A DNA stretch of 64,000 nt from assembly GCA_964501335.1 (NCBI GenBank), contig CAZCTC010000010.1:62001-126000 (forward strand). Direction: 5' to 3'. The notes under the pieces are model-generated. The model made no database searches and was not told where the DNA came from. It worked only from the letters and a program-made list of their open reading frames with translations. The DNA is from CAZCTC01 sp964501335. Its GTDB lineage: Bacteria; Chloroflexota; Anaerolineae; B4-G1; SLSP01. The translations under genes and the position numbers were made by a program. This document shows, one piece after another, positions 18,114 through 27,783 of this stretch. The number at the start of each line of letters is the position of its first letter. Position 1 is the first letter of the stretch.

Positions 18114-20054
18114 TCAGGAACGATCAGTAGTGACCGAGGTGATTGTAGTATTTTTCAGAATATGAGCAATTTCCTGGCGTATCAGGGGGTCCCGATCGTG
18201 GCTTAAGAGTTGCAGGGCTTGAAGGGCGGCCGGATCGGGGATACGAGCCAGAATGTGGACGGCCAGACGCCGGAAATGGGGATTAAGGGCATGGCCTAAT
18301 CTTTCCAGGGCGGGAATTGCTTCGGGATTTTGGAGTGCGCCGAGGGCCTCGGCGGCGGCCATGATGAGCGGCAGGGATGTGGATTCCAGCATCAAGATTA
18401 AATCGGGGAGGACTTCCTGATCTTTTAGTTCACCCAGATTGCGGGCGGCGGTATAGCGGACCCATAACGATTCATCGTGTAGGGCGGTGCGCAGGGCCGG
18501 CAGGACATCGGGATGACGGGTGTGGGTCAGGGCACCGGTGGCCAGCTGGCGCACCTGCCAGTCGGGATCCTGCAAGGCGGCTTTCAAGGCCGGGATAATT
18601 TCACGGCCTGGGCGCCGGCTGAGCAGCCGCGCGGCCACGCGGCGGGTTTCCGGCAGGGGCGCCTGTAAGGCATCGAGGAGCAGGGAGAGAATTTGGGGGT
18701 GTTGCATTTGATCTAAAGTTTGTAAGGCCGCGGTGGCTACTTCGGGACTTTTATCGTGAATCATGACGGTGAGTTGGGGCAGGAGATCGGGATCGTTCAG
18801 CTGCCCCAGAATGCGGGCGACAGCGAGGCGCACCTGGGGGGCGGGATCTTGCAAGCTCGGGAAGATTTCTTTTCCGGAAACGGTGGGAACCGCAAAGGTC
18901 AGCGCCTGGGCGCAGTGGGTGCGAATGGTGGGATCGGGATTATTGAGGGCGGCGACCAACGGCGCGGTGATATGCAATCGGCCCAAAATCTCAGCCAGTT
19001 GGGGGCGGTTTTGGGGGGTAGCTTTCTGGAAGGCGGCGATCAAGCGGGTTTGGTCGGTGCTGCCGAGGCGTACCAGTGTTTGCAGGGCTGCCCGGGAAAC
19101 GATTTCGGAAGACCTTTCCAGGAAGGGCAAAATATGGGGGATGTCGGTTGCATTGCCGATCCAACCGATGGCGTTGAGGGTCAAGCCACAGAGAGAATCT
19201 TCCGGGGTTTTTAAGCCGGCAATAAGTCGGGGCCATAGTTGGGGATAATTCTGGATGTGGGTCAGCCATTGACTTTTGCAACGTTGATCCAACCGTCCCA
19301 GGGCAATGACCGTGGAGGCGACGATGGCCAGGTCTTTGTGATTGAGGTTGGGAAGCAGAATTGTGCCCGCGGCCGTGTCGCCTACCTGACCGATGGCTTC
19401 AATTAAGGGGCCCCGTAGATTGGAGGCATTTTCCAGATGTTTGAGCAGAGTGGGATAACAGATGGGGTCTCCGATTTTGCCCAGAGTTTCAATAATGGGA
19501 AGCTGAATCCATTCGTCGATATCGAGGATTTTCAGCAGTTCAGGAATGGCCCGGGGATCCCCAATTTTGCCCAGGGCTTCAACCGTACTATAGCGGATAT
19601 TGGGATTGATATCTTTTAACATGGCGAGCAGCGCCGGCACCGCTTCCCAGGCACCGATTTCGCCCAACATGGTGACGGCAAATTTTCGCCCGGACTCGTT
19701 GGATTGAGCGAGGCGTTCTTCCAGCAGGGGGAGCGCCCGGGAGTTTAATTTGATAAGCAGCTTGCGGGTCAGGGAGCGATAACTCGGTTCTTTGTGTTCC
19801 AGCAGTTCGGTTAGAAATACGGATGAGATTTCTTCTGCGTGTTCAGTTAAGAATTCGAGGGCCATTTTTTGAATTGTGGAATTGGAGTCGTTCAGAGCTT
19901 CCATAAAGAGAAGGGGAGCTAAGGGATCATCTGTAATGAGCAGTTCATGATACGCAGCAAGACGGTCATCTTCTTCAGGGGCATGAAGTCGAGCGTGTAA
20001 GTTCAGATATTCGGGTGAAATTTCAATCAGGTTTTTGATGTGGAAGGAGATCAT
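18114..20054 (-). CDS. HEAT-repeat (PBS-lyase-like) scaffold protein
   Basis: 646 residues from the ATG at 20054, which has AGGAG upstream; a longer TTG-started version lacks a ribosome-binding site. Nearly the whole protein is about 18 tandem HEAT/PBS-lyase-type repeats of about 31 residues (for example AVPALLAMLKDINPNIRYST, VEALGKIGDPRAIPELLKIL). No catalytic motif, no membrane segment. First gene of an operon with the histidine kinase and response regulator, so it may be a partner or output of that pathway (inference). Confidence 0.85.
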   Translation of the reverse strand: MISFHIKNLIEISPEYLNLHARLHAPEEDDRLAAYHELLITDDPLAPLLFMEALNDSNSTIQKMALEFLTEHAEEISSVFLTELLEHKEPSYRSLTRKLLIKLNSRALPLLEERLAQSNESGRKFAVTMLGEIGAWEAVPALLAMLKDINPNIRYSTVEALGKIGDPRAIPELLKILDIDEWIQLPIIETLGKIGDPICYPTLLKHLENASNLRGPLIEAIGQVGDTAAGTILLPNLNHKDLAIVASTVIALGRLDQRCKSQWLTHIQNYPQLWPRLIAGLKTPEDSLCGLTLNAIGWIGNATDIPHILPFLERSSEIVSRAALQTLVRLGSTDQTRLIAAFQKATPQNRPQLAEILGRLHITAPLVAALNNPDPTIRTHCAQALTFAVPTVSGKEIFPSLQDPAPQVRLAVARILGQLNDPDLLPQLTVMIHDKSPEVATAALQTLDQMQHPQILSLLLDALQAPLPETRRVAARLLSRRPGREIIPALKAALQDPDWQVRQLATGALTHTRHPDVLPALRTALHDESLWVRYTAARNLGELKDQEVLPDLILMLESTSLPLIMAAAEALGALQNPEAIPALERLGHALNPHFRRLAVHILARIPDPAALQALQLLSHDRDPLIRQEIAHILKNTTITSVTTDRS

Positions 20055-20294
20055 CGACTTTTTGCTCCTGCTGAGTGCCACCGGGGGCGGTCTGGTTGGA
20101 ATCAAGTCAATTTTTCAGCTACTTTAATCATAAATAAAAAAGGCCGGGTGATTGTTGGGGTTGTGTTAGGACTTCGTTGTGGTTTTGTTGGTAGGCATGT
20201 TTGTAACTTGAGCTAAAATGGTAGATACCAATTTTGGGTTGAATTTGGATTGTCCCGTGAGGTTGAAATCAAGATAGTAAGAAAGGTTGAACCC

Positions 20295-22967
20295 ATGGAT
20301 AAAGAGTGGATTTTGCCTTTGGATGCCGGGGGGGCTCAATTAGAGGCTGTGGGAGGTAAAGGGGCCAATCTGGCCCGGCTGATGGCGGCCGGTTTTTCGG
20401 TTCCAGGTGGTTTTTTGGTTACCACGTCGGCCTATGAAGCCTTTGTTGCGGCCAATGATTTGCGTCGGCGAGTCTCTGTCCTGGCTGAGACAGTTGCCGT
20501 AGACGATCTGGCAGCTCTGGAGGCTGTGTCGGCGGAGATTCGCGCCGGTTTTGCCCGGGGGACGATGCCGCCGGCGTTGGCAGAAAGTTTACAGGATGCT
20601 TATCGTCAGTTGGGCCAGCCGCCTGTAGCCGTGCGTTCTTCGGCGACGGCGGAAGATCTGCCGGATTTTTCTTTTGCCGGACAACAGGATACGTTTCTTA
20701 ATGTGATCGGTGAGGATGCTCTGTTGCGGGCCGTGGTGGATTGTTGGAGCAGTTTGTGGACGGCCCGGGCTATCGGTTATCGCAAACGTAATGCAGTCAG
20801 CACGGGCGGGTTGGCGTTGGGTGTAGTGGTTCAACAGATGGTGAACAGCGAGGTTTCGGGGGTGCTCTTTACGGCCAATCCCCTCACCGGGGATCGGACT
20901 GAAGTGGTGATCGATGCGACCTGGGGATTGGGGGAGGCTTTGGTTTCCGGGCAGGTGGAGCCGGATCATTATGTAGTAGCGGCAGGGACGTTGATTTTGC
21001 AGAAGGCTGTGGGGGCCAAAGCGGTGATGATCCGGCCGGCAGACACCGGGGGCGTGGTTTCATTGGAGGCCGGTCTCTCGCATCAACAGGCGCTGCCCGA
21101 TCCGGTGATTTTGGAACTGGCGCAGTTGGGGCGGAAGATCGCGGTGCTTTACGGCGTGCCGCAGGATGTGGAATGGGCCTGGGCGGAAGGGAAGCTTTTT
21201 GTGCTTCAGGCGCGGCCGATCACTTCTCTTTACCCGCTGCCGGACGGGCTGCCGGAGAATCCGCTGGCTGTGTTGATTTCCTTTGGGGCGGTACAGGGGA
21301 TGTTGGATCCGATGACGCCGTTGGGGCGCCAGTGGATTCAGAGTTGTATTCCAGTCATTGCCCGGCGTTTTGGGATGAAGAAGGATTTGAAGACGCAGAC
21401 CGTATTGGTGGAATCGGCAGAACGGATGTTTATGAATCTCACACCCGTCGCTCATAATAAAGTGGGGCGAAAGCTTATGCGGGCGGCCATGGGGGCGGTC
21501 GAACCGGCGGCGCGGGCCGGATTGGAGTTGTTGTGGGACGATCCTCGATTGGCCCATCCCGGGCCGTTGCGGTTTCGTTCGGTTGGGGCTCTGGTGCGAG
21601 GGATGGGACCGGTATTTGTGCGGGTCATCGGCAATCTGTTACGGCCCGAATCGATGCGGCCGCGGGTAGATAAACGGGTGGAAGCGATGCTCGCTGATTT
21701 TGCCCAACGCAGCGCGGCGGCAGCCTCTCTGGCGGATCGTTTAACTCTTTTTCAGGTGATTTGGGAAAGTATCCCCGGGATTATTTTGGGGGAACTTTTG
21801 CCGGGGATGGTCGCCGGGATGGCGATGTTTGTTGCTTTGATGAAGCTGGCCGAAGCGGTGCCCGGGGGGGATCTGGAGGTCCTGGCGGTGACGCGAGGGA
21901 TGCCGGGAAACGTCACGACGGAGATGGATCTGGCTTTGTGGGTAACCGCGCGACAAATTCAATCTGATCCGGCGGTGAAGGCCTTCTTTTTGCAGACGCC
22001 GGCGGAGCAACTGGCGGCGGATTGGATGGCCGGAACTCTGCCTTCGATGGCTCATTCGGCGATTCAGGCTTTTATGGATCGTTATGGGATGCGCGGGTTG
22101 GCGGAGATCGATCTGGGGCGGCCCCGTTGGCGAGAAGAGCCGGTTCCGGTTTTTCAGTCCTTGCAGAGCTATTTACAGATCACCGATCCGGAGCTGGCGC
22201 CGGATGCCGTTTTCAGCCGGGGAGCCGTGGCCGCGGAAGCGGCTTTGACGTATCTGGTAACCGCATTACGGTCCCGGCCGGGCGGCTGGTTGAAGGCGCG
22301 GCTGGCGCGAGCTGCAGGGCGACGGGTGCGGTTGTTGCTGGGGATTCGTGAAAGTCCCAAGTTTTTTGTCATTCGGCTGATGGGAATGTTGCGGATGGCT
22401 TTGTTGGAAAGCGGTCGCGATCTGGTTTCCCGCGGGATCTTGCAGGCGCCGGACGATCTTTTTTTTCTGGGGTTTGCCGAGTTGCAATCTCTGGCCGACC
22501 ATGAACCAGGAGAATGGAGGGCGCTGGTCGATCAACGGCGCGCGGTTTATCAACGTGAACTGCGGCGGCGGCAGATTCCCCGGGTGTTATTGGGCGATGG
22601 GCGGGCTATCTTTGAAGGGTTGAGTGCGGATGCCGAAGCCGCCGGAGTGGGCGAGCTGGTCGGCAGTCCTGTTTCGCCGGGGGTGGTTGAAGGTGGGGTG
22701 CATGTGGTGTTAGATCCCCGGGGAGTTCAGTTGATCCCCGGTGAAATCCTGGTTTGTCCGGGAACCGATCCTTCCTGGACCCCCCTGTTCCTTTCGGCGG
22801 GAGGACTGGTGATGGAGGTCGGTGGGCTGATGACCCATGGAGCCGTCGTGGCGCGAGAGTACGGCATTCCGGCGGTTGTGGGCGTCCATGATGCGACGAC
22901 GCGGTTGCAAACCGGACAACGGATTCGAGTTGACGGAGCAACCGGGAAAATTGTGATTTTGGCGTGA
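20295..22967 (+). CDS. PEP synthase-like / rifampin phosphotransferase-like enzyme
   Basis: 890 residues from ATG 20295 with AGAAAGG upstream; a TTG 45 bp earlier is in frame but unsupported. N-terminal pyruvate-phosphate-dikinase ATP-grasp domain (GGKGANLARLMAAGFSVPGG, VAVRSSATAEDL, EWAWAEGKLFVLQARPIT), a middle domain (about 330-780), and a C-terminal swivelling phosphohistidine domain (GGLMTHGAVVAREYGIPAVV, catalytic H848). No PEP/pyruvate TIM barrel is seen, so order and length fit rifampin phosphotransferase-type proteins better than true PEP synthase. The true small-molecule acceptor is unknown. Its stop codon overlaps the sigma-factor promoter. Confidence 0.82.
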   Translation: MDKEWILPLDAGGAQLEAVGGKGANLARLMAAGFSVPGGFLVTTSAYEAFVAANDLRRRVSVLAETVAVDDLAALEAVSAEIRAGFARGTMPPALAESLQDAYRQLGQPPVAVRSSATAEDLPDFSFAGQQDTFLNVIGEDALLRAVVDCWSSLWTARAIGYRKRNAVSTGGLALGVVVQQMVNSEVSGVLFTANPLTGDRTEVVIDATWGLGEALVSGQVEPDHYVVAAGTLILQKAVGAKAVMIRPADTGGVVSLEAGLSHQQALPDPVILELAQLGRKIAVLYGVPQDVEWAWAEGKLFVLQARPITSLYPLPDGLPENPLAVLISFGAVQGMLDPMTPLGRQWIQSCIPVIARRFGMKKDLKTQTVLVESAERMFMNLTPVAHNKVGRKLMRAAMGAVEPAARAGLELLWDDPRLAHPGPLRFRSVGALVRGMGPVFVRVIGNLLRPESMRPRVDKRVEAMLADFAQRSAAAASLADRLTLFQVIWESIPGIILGELLPGMVAGMAMFVALMKLAEAVPGGDLEVLAVTRGMPGNVTTEMDLALWVTARQIQSDPAVKAFFLQTPAEQLAADWMAGTLPSMAHSAIQAFMDRYGMRGLAEIDLGRPRWREEPVPVFQSLQSYLQITDPELAPDAVFSRGAVAAEAALTYLVTALRSRPGGWLKARLARAAGRRVRLLLGIRESPKFFVIRLMGMLRMALLESGRDLVSRGILQAPDDLFFLGFAELQSLADHEPGEWRALVDQRRAVYQRELRRRQIPRVLLGDGRAIFEGLSADAEAAGVGELVGSPVSPGVVEGGVHVVLDPRGVQLIPGEILVCPGTDPSWTPLFLSAGGLVMEVGGLMTHGAVVAREYGIPAVVGVHDATTRLQTGQRIRVDGATGKIVILA

Positions 22968-22993
22968 ACATTTTGCTGAGTGCTCTCGTTTAA
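22965..22993 (+). promoter_or_regulatory. ECF-type promoter of the sigma factor operon
   Basis: TGAAC (22965-22969), 17-bp spacer, CGTTTAA (22987-22993). The GAAC/CGT pair with 16-17 bp spacing is the usual form of group-IV sigma promoters. A 42-bp window (22964-23005) matches 34806-34847 at 36 positions, including most of the spacer. It ends about 28 bp before the sigma factor ATG, which suggests autoregulation. Confidence 0.72.
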
Positions 22994-23020
22994 CGAATAA
23001 GCCGGACAAAAGGGACCGGA

Positions 23021-23716
23021 ATGGAATTGCTTTTATTGATTAAAACATGGATCACAGCCATCCGGGCGCTCCAGAATCAGATCTCTGTCTGGTTTTTGGA
23101 GCAAATTGCGGTTGGACGGCGATTTTTCTTCAGATATGAAGGCTCAGAGGCCGAACCGGCCACGCCTGATTTGATTATGAGCTTTCAGCAAGGGCATCCC
23201 GAAGCATTTGAGCTGATCTATCAACGATTTAAGAACTATGTCTATCGGGTGGCCTGTTTTTTGGTGCGGGACGATGTGGAAGCTGAGGATGCAGTTCAGG
23301 AGACTTTTCTGGATGTGTTGCATGGATTGCCGCATTATGTACCCAGTGAGAAGGCCGCCTTTGAGACCTGGCTTTATCGGGTTACCATCAATCGTTGTAC
23401 TACCCGATTGCGGCGTAAGGTTTTGCCGTCGACCGATTGGGATGAGATGACGGAACAGATGGAGAATTTACCGACTCCTGATCTGGAAGGCGATCCGGAA
23501 GCGGTTTGTCTGGGCCATGAGGAGACCCTGACGTTGTGGCGGGCCGTCGATACATTGTCGGAGGAGCATCGCGCGGTATTGGTGTTGCGTTATGGACAGG
23601 ATTTGGGGTATGAAGAGATTGCTCAGGTTTTAAATATCAATTCAGGGACGGTGAAATCACGCCTGTTCAATGCTCATCGCAAGTTGCGGTCGGTTTTAGA
23701 GGCCATGAGTGGATAA
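23021..23716 (+). CDS. ECF-family RNA polymerase sigma factor
   Basis: 231 residues. Region 2 at about 55-120 (GHPEAFELIYQRFKNYVYRV, DDVEAEDAVQETFLDVL), region 4 at about 175-228 with the helix-turn-helix LGYEEIAQVLNINSGTVKSR. About 45 extra residues at the N-terminus are amphipathic/aromatic and may be regulatory. AAAGGGACCGG precedes the ATG. The anti-sigma gene follows 16 bp later. Predicted to drive its own operon and the VWA lipoprotein gene at 34905. Confidence 0.92.
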   Translation: MELLLLIKTWITAIRALQNQISVWFLEQIAVGRRFFFRYEGSEAEPATPDLIMSFQQGHPEAFELIYQRFKNYVYRVACFLVRDDVEAEDAVQETFLDVLHGLPHYVPSEKAAFETWLYRVTINRCTTRLRRKVLPSTDWDEMTEQMENLPTPDLEGDPEAVCLGHEETLTLWRAVDTLSEEHRAVLVLRYGQDLGYEEIAQVLNINSGTVKSRLFNAHRKLRSVLEAMSG

Positions 23717-23732
23717 TGGCAGGGGGTGGTGA

Positions 23733-26700
23733 GTGAGTAGAAACCATGTGGAGCAGGAATTGCTGGCCTATCTGGACGGAGCATTGGATGCACGGACCCG
23801 AAGCCGGGTCGAAGCGCATCTGAAGGAATGCCCGACCTGTACGGCTGAGCTGGCGCGGTTGAAGCGGCAACGCCTGATATTGGGGCAGGTTTTCAAGATC
23901 AAATTGGGGGAGAAGCAGTTGCCGGCGGCGGCCGATCGCCGGATTCGGACCCGGCTGCGTCAGGAAGCGGAGCCACGCCGGGAATGGTGGTGGGCCTGGC
24001 GCGGTGGGTTGACGCAGGTGGCCCTGGCTTTTATGGCAGTGGCGATGGTGATCACGGCCTGGCCGTTTCTGTCACCTTCGACCTCTCCTGCCGTTCTTCC
24101 GACTGTTCCGCCGCGGACCGAGGTGATGGGACAGAGCCGGCTGGCGCCGGGAAGCCGGGCGGCGATGCGGATCGTGGTGAGAGAACAATTATCTCCGCAG
24201 CCGGTTTCGGGGGCCGAAATTGAAGTGCGGTTGGGCAAGGTGCCCGGACTGGCGGCGTTGGTCTATCGGGGCCGGACGGATGCGGAAGGCATGGTCCAGG
24301 CGGCCTTTACGGTGCCGGAAGAGCTGGAAGGGGCGGTCAATCTGGTGGTGAAGACCGTGGTGGCCGGGCAAAGTGGAGAGATCGTGCGGCCGATTGTGGT
24401 GGTGCGCAGCGCCCGTCTTTTTTTGAATTCCGACAAACCGGTTTATCGGCCCGGGCAGGAGCTGTTTGTGCGGGCGCTGGCATTGGATGCGATGAACCTT
24501 CGCCCGGTGGTTGGGGGGCAGGTGGCTTTTGATATTTTGGACAGCAAGGGGCGTTCCTTAAATCATCAGGTATTGAGGGCTTCGGATTATGGGGTGGCTG
24601 CCTTTACCTGGAAAGTAGCCGATGATTATGCCGACAAGTCGTTGACTTTAAGAGCGACCATCAGTGATACCGTGTCGGAACGTCAGGTAATGGTAGGGGC
24701 TTATCCGCGGGCAGCTTTTCGGCTGAATGTTGAACCGGGACGGACCTTTTATGCCCCCGGGAATCGGGTGACCGGTACCGTTCAGGCTGATTATTTTTTT
24801 GGAAAGGCAGTGGCGGACGCCATGGTGCGGATTGTCGGGCGGCAGGGGGGGGCGGCTGGCGTCATCATAGCCGATGTCAGCGGGCGTACGGATGCCCTGG
24901 GACGGTTCGATTTTACTTTCAATTTGCCACTGGAAGATAGCTGGCGTGAGTTGGGTGGGCAGCCGGACATTCTCTATCTGACTGTGTCGGCGACCGACAG
25001 CGCCGGTCGGACCGAAGGAGTACGTCGGGAGATGCCGGTTTCCCGGGCGGGTCTTCTGATCCAGGCGGTTCCGGAGCGGGGCAGTTTGAAGCCGGGGGTT
25101 GAGAATATCATCTACATTTCGACGGCTTATCCAGATGGACAACCGGCTGCGACGGAGATGGAAATTATGGTTGGAGATGTGTCTTATCAGGTAGCGACCG
25201 ATTCTTACGGCATGGGGGAATTTCGGCTGAAGCCTTTGACTGAGACGGTGATGCTGGAGATTGTCGCTCATGATGAGCAGGGGCAGACGGGCGCCCGGGT
25301 TTTCAATCTGGCAAGCTTTTATGGATCGAAGAGTGTGTTAGTGCGAACCGATGGAGCGATCTATCGAGTAGGGGATACCCTGCATGTGGAAGCTTTGACG
25401 GCGGGGGAAATTCGTCAACTCTATCTGGATGTGTTGCAGGCCGGGCAGTCGGTGGCTATGCTTTCGGGGTTTGTGGAAGAGGGGCGGGCGGCCTGGGCGA
25501 TCGATTTGGACAGCTCGCTGGCAGGGACTCTGGAACTGCATGTGTATGCGGCGGACGATGAGACCCTGGAGGATAGCCGTTCTGTGGTGGTCGATCCGGC
25601 GAATGAGGTTGCCGTGCAGGTGACGGCGGATCGGGCGGTCTATCGGCCTGGAGAGCAGGCCCATTTACAGTTTCAGACAACTTTGACGGAGTCCGGGAAG
25701 TCCCTGCCGGCGCAGGCTTTGCTGGGAGTGGGTGTTGTTGATGCGTCGGTTTATGCGTTGGAACAGTTGCCGGTGGGCTTTGCCCGCACCTATTTTCTGT
25801 TGGATAAAAAATTATCCAGTGTGCCTCAATTGGGTTTTGCCGTGGATCAGGGTTTGGCGGCCGGGTCGGAAAATAGAGCGGTTCGTCTGGCGCAGAGTCG
25901 CGCTGCTGAGGCGGCCTGGGCCTTGGCCGGCGATTCTCCGATCGGAGAAAGGAGGCTTTATGCATTGTCCGTTTCTTATGACGTGCGTTCATCGGCGCAA
26001 AATCAGAAGTCGCCTTCCGATGGGGTGCGGAGACTGTTGGCAGGAATCCTTCTGATATTGGCGATTTTTCTGTGGGTTGTTGTAATTCAGACCCTGTTCC
26101 GGTTGGAGTTAGTGAGAGCGGCTTTGCCCTGGATGGGGGGGGGGATGGTATTTGCTTTTCTGGTCTCACCGCTGCTCTTCTCGCTTACTTCATGGTTGGT
26201 TAATGGCTTGGTTTCGGTGTTGGGGAACTGGATGTTGTTGGTTTTCCTGATTCCGATGGTGGGCCTGTGGGGATTTTTGTGGCGGCAGGGGTGGCGCCGG
26301 CAGGATGTCAGGTTACAGGAAGCGATGGCCATCGTGGGCGCCTATGGGATTTGTGAGAGTTTGCTGATCGTATTGACCCGTGAAAGCCAGAATTTGGCGG
26401 AATTCGAGACGGTGGTGGCGGTCTTTTCTTTTCTGGTATTGCTGGGAGGCATGCTCTTGCTGGGGGCCAGTTTGTGGTTCGAGGGGCATCGTAAGCCGGC
26501 CGGATGGAGCCTGGCTCTGGTGATCGTGTGGGTGATGCTTTCTTTGGCCTTGCCGTCGATCCCGGCCATTTCTTCCCGATTGACTCAGACATTGGGCGAG
26601 CCGGTGCTTTATGCCGGGCCGTTGGGCTGGTTGAGCGGGTGCGCGGCTCCGATGAGTCCTACTGCGGCTCCGACTACAGAGGCTCCGGCTGTTGAGGAGC

Positions 26701-27323
26701 CGACCGAAGCGGCTACAGAAGAAGCAACGGAAGCGCCGACCGAAGAGGCAACTCAGGAAATTCCTACTGCGGCTCCGACTGCTGCGCCGCCGACTGCTAC
26801 GCCCGTTCCAACGCCGGGAATTGAAGTGCCGATGGAACCTTTCCCGTTGCGGCAGTTTTTCCCGGAGACCCTTTACTGGAATGCAGCAGCTGAGACCGAT
26901 GCTGAAGGGCGATGGGATCTGGATTTGCCGTTGGGGGACAATGTGACGACCTGGCGGGTGACGGCGCTGGCTTCAACTCAAGATGGTGCTTTGGGGGCCG
27001 TAGTTTACGATCTGCCGGTCTCTCAGGATTTCTTTATGGAGCTGAATTTACCTGAAACGGTGCGTAGCGGGGCCGAGGTGACCGGTACAGCTACGTTGCA
27101 CAACTATTCACAGGTCAGTCAGACCGTGCAGGTGCAGTTCGCGCCGGCGGACTGGTATGAGGTGCAGGTTTCTTCCGGGACGGTAACGTTAGGACCGGGG
27201 CAGGTAGTTGCCGTGGACTTTGTGTTGAAAGCCGGGCAGGTTGGGAAGTTCACTCTGTTGGTTAAGGCAAACGGGGAGGGAGTCCAGGATGCTCTGGCCC
27301 GGGAAGTCGTGGTCCATGAGTGA
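23733..27323 (+). CDS. Anti-sigma factor fused to truncated alpha-2-macroglobulin-like protein
   Basis: 1196 residues, GTG start behind GGGGG. Cytoplasmic zf-HC2 anti-sigma domain (H29-x3-C33-x2-C36), a TM at about 92-113, then extracellular MG-type beta domains with the MG2 signature SDKPVYRPGQEL (about 231-242) and a second AVYRPGEQ (about 633). About six membrane segments follow (767-950), then a Pro/Thr/Glu linker (TEAPAVEEPTEAATEEATEA), then an A2M domain (FPETLYWNAAAETDAEGRWD, near 1042). It stops before any thioester (CxEQ) or complement-like domain. It could sense protease action or envelope damage and release the sigma factor (inference). Confidence 0.85.
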   Translation: MSRNHVEQELLAYLDGALDARTRSRVEAHLKECPTCTAELARLKRQRLILGQVFKIKLGEKQLPAAADRRIRTRLRQEAEPRREWWWAWRGGLTQVALAFMAVAMVITAWPFLSPSTSPAVLPTVPPRTEVMGQSRLAPGSRAAMRIVVREQLSPQPVSGAEIEVRLGKVPGLAALVYRGRTDAEGMVQAAFTVPEELEGAVNLVVKTVVAGQSGEIVRPIVVVRSARLFLNSDKPVYRPGQELFVRALALDAMNLRPVVGGQVAFDILDSKGRSLNHQVLRASDYGVAAFTWKVADDYADKSLTLRATISDTVSERQVMVGAYPRAAFRLNVEPGRTFYAPGNRVTGTVQADYFFGKAVADAMVRIVGRQGGAAGVIIADVSGRTDALGRFDFTFNLPLEDSWRELGGQPDILYLTVSATDSAGRTEGVRREMPVSRAGLLIQAVPERGSLKPGVENIIYISTAYPDGQPAATEMEIMVGDVSYQVATDSYGMGEFRLKPLTETVMLEIVAHDEQGQTGARVFNLASFYGSKSVLVRTDGAIYRVGDTLHVEALTAGEIRQLYLDVLQAGQSVAMLSGFVEEGRAAWAIDLDSSLAGTLELHVYAADDETLEDSRSVVVDPANEVAVQVTADRAVYRPGEQAHLQFQTTLTESGKSLPAQALLGVGVVDASVYALEQLPVGFARTYFLLDKKLSSVPQLGFAVDQGLAAGSENRAVRLAQSRAAEAAWALAGDSPIGERRLYALSVSYDVRSSAQNQKSPSDGVRRLLAGILLILAIFLWVVVIQTLFRLELVRAALPWMGGGMVFAFLVSPLLFSLTSWLVNGLVSVLGNWMLLVFLIPMVGLWGFLWRQGWRRQDVRLQEAMAIVGAYGICESLLIVLTRESQNLAEFETVVAVFSFLVLLGGMLLLGASLWFEGHRKPAGWSLALVIVWVMLSLALPSIPAISSRLTQTLGEPVLYAGPLGWLSGCAAPMSPTAAPTTEAPAVEEPTEAATEEATEAPTEEATQEIPTAAPTAAPPTATPVPTPGIEVPMEPFPLRQFFPETLYWNAAAETDAEGRWDLDLPLGDNVTTWRVTALASTQDGALGAVVYDLPVSQDFFMELNLPETVRSGAEVTGTATLHNYSQVSQTVQVQFAPADWYEVQVSSGTVTLGPGQVVAVDFVLKAGQVGKFTLLVKANGEGVQDALAREVVVHE

Positions 27324-27350
27324 GTGGGGGTATTAAAAAAGGAGATAGGG

Positions 27351-27770
27351 ATGGAACGGAATGAGAAAAAGATTAAACGTCCTTTTTTGCGGAAACGCTG
27401 GGCTTTGATTTCCGGTCTGGCGCTGGCTTTTTCGGCAGCCTGTGCCGTGCCGGTAACCTGTTATACTCCTATGCCGTCAACGATTGAGCCGTCAGCGACG
27501 CCGACCCAAACGCCGACTCCCACGCCTACGCTTTTTTTCGTCTGTTATACGCCGACGCCTTCGCTGCAACCGATTGATACGTTGACGCCAACCTGTTATA
27601 CGGCTACTCCGATAGCGACTCCCACGCCAGTTTTGATTCCGCCGCCCGAGGCGACCTTCACGCCGATTCCGGCCACGCCTACGCCGATGCCGCAGACATT
27701 GGATGAATTGCGGGAGAAGTTGCTGGTCGAGGGGCGGTTTCCGGAGGGTGTGGTTAAGGAATTGAAGTAG
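27351..27770 (+). CDS. Putative radical-SAM-modified peptide precursor 1 (three Cys-Tyr sites)
   Basis: 139 residues from ATG 27351 behind AAGGAGATAGGG; an in-frame GTG at 27324 touches the previous stop but lacks a ribosome-binding site. Basic N-terminus, hydrophobic stretch ALISGLALAFSAACA (signal or anchor, possibly lipobox-like), then a Thr/Pro repeat region carrying three sites CYTPMP, CYTPTP and CYTATP. The C-terminus is LDELREKLLVEGRFPEGVVK plus ELK. The tail and CY sites recur in the next five small proteins. Not recognised as a named family; precursor role inferred from the downstream maturase. Confidence 0.7.
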   Translation: MERNEKKIKRPFLRKRWALISGLALAFSAACAVPVTCYTPMPSTIEPSATPTQTPTPTPTLFFVCYTPTPSLQPIDTLTPTCYTATPIATPTPVLIPPPEATFTPIPATPTPMPQTLDELREKLLVEGRFPEGVVKELK

Positions 27771-27783
27771 TTGTGGAGGTTAT

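Noticed and set aside
27351..27470. Ordinary lipoprotein explanation for the small CY peptides
   Set aside because: The hydrophobic segments of precursors 3 and 5 have no lipobox Cys and precursor 6 has no signal, while the CY sites and tail are kept and a maturase follows; a plain lipoprotein family explains this less well, although it remains possible for precursor 1.
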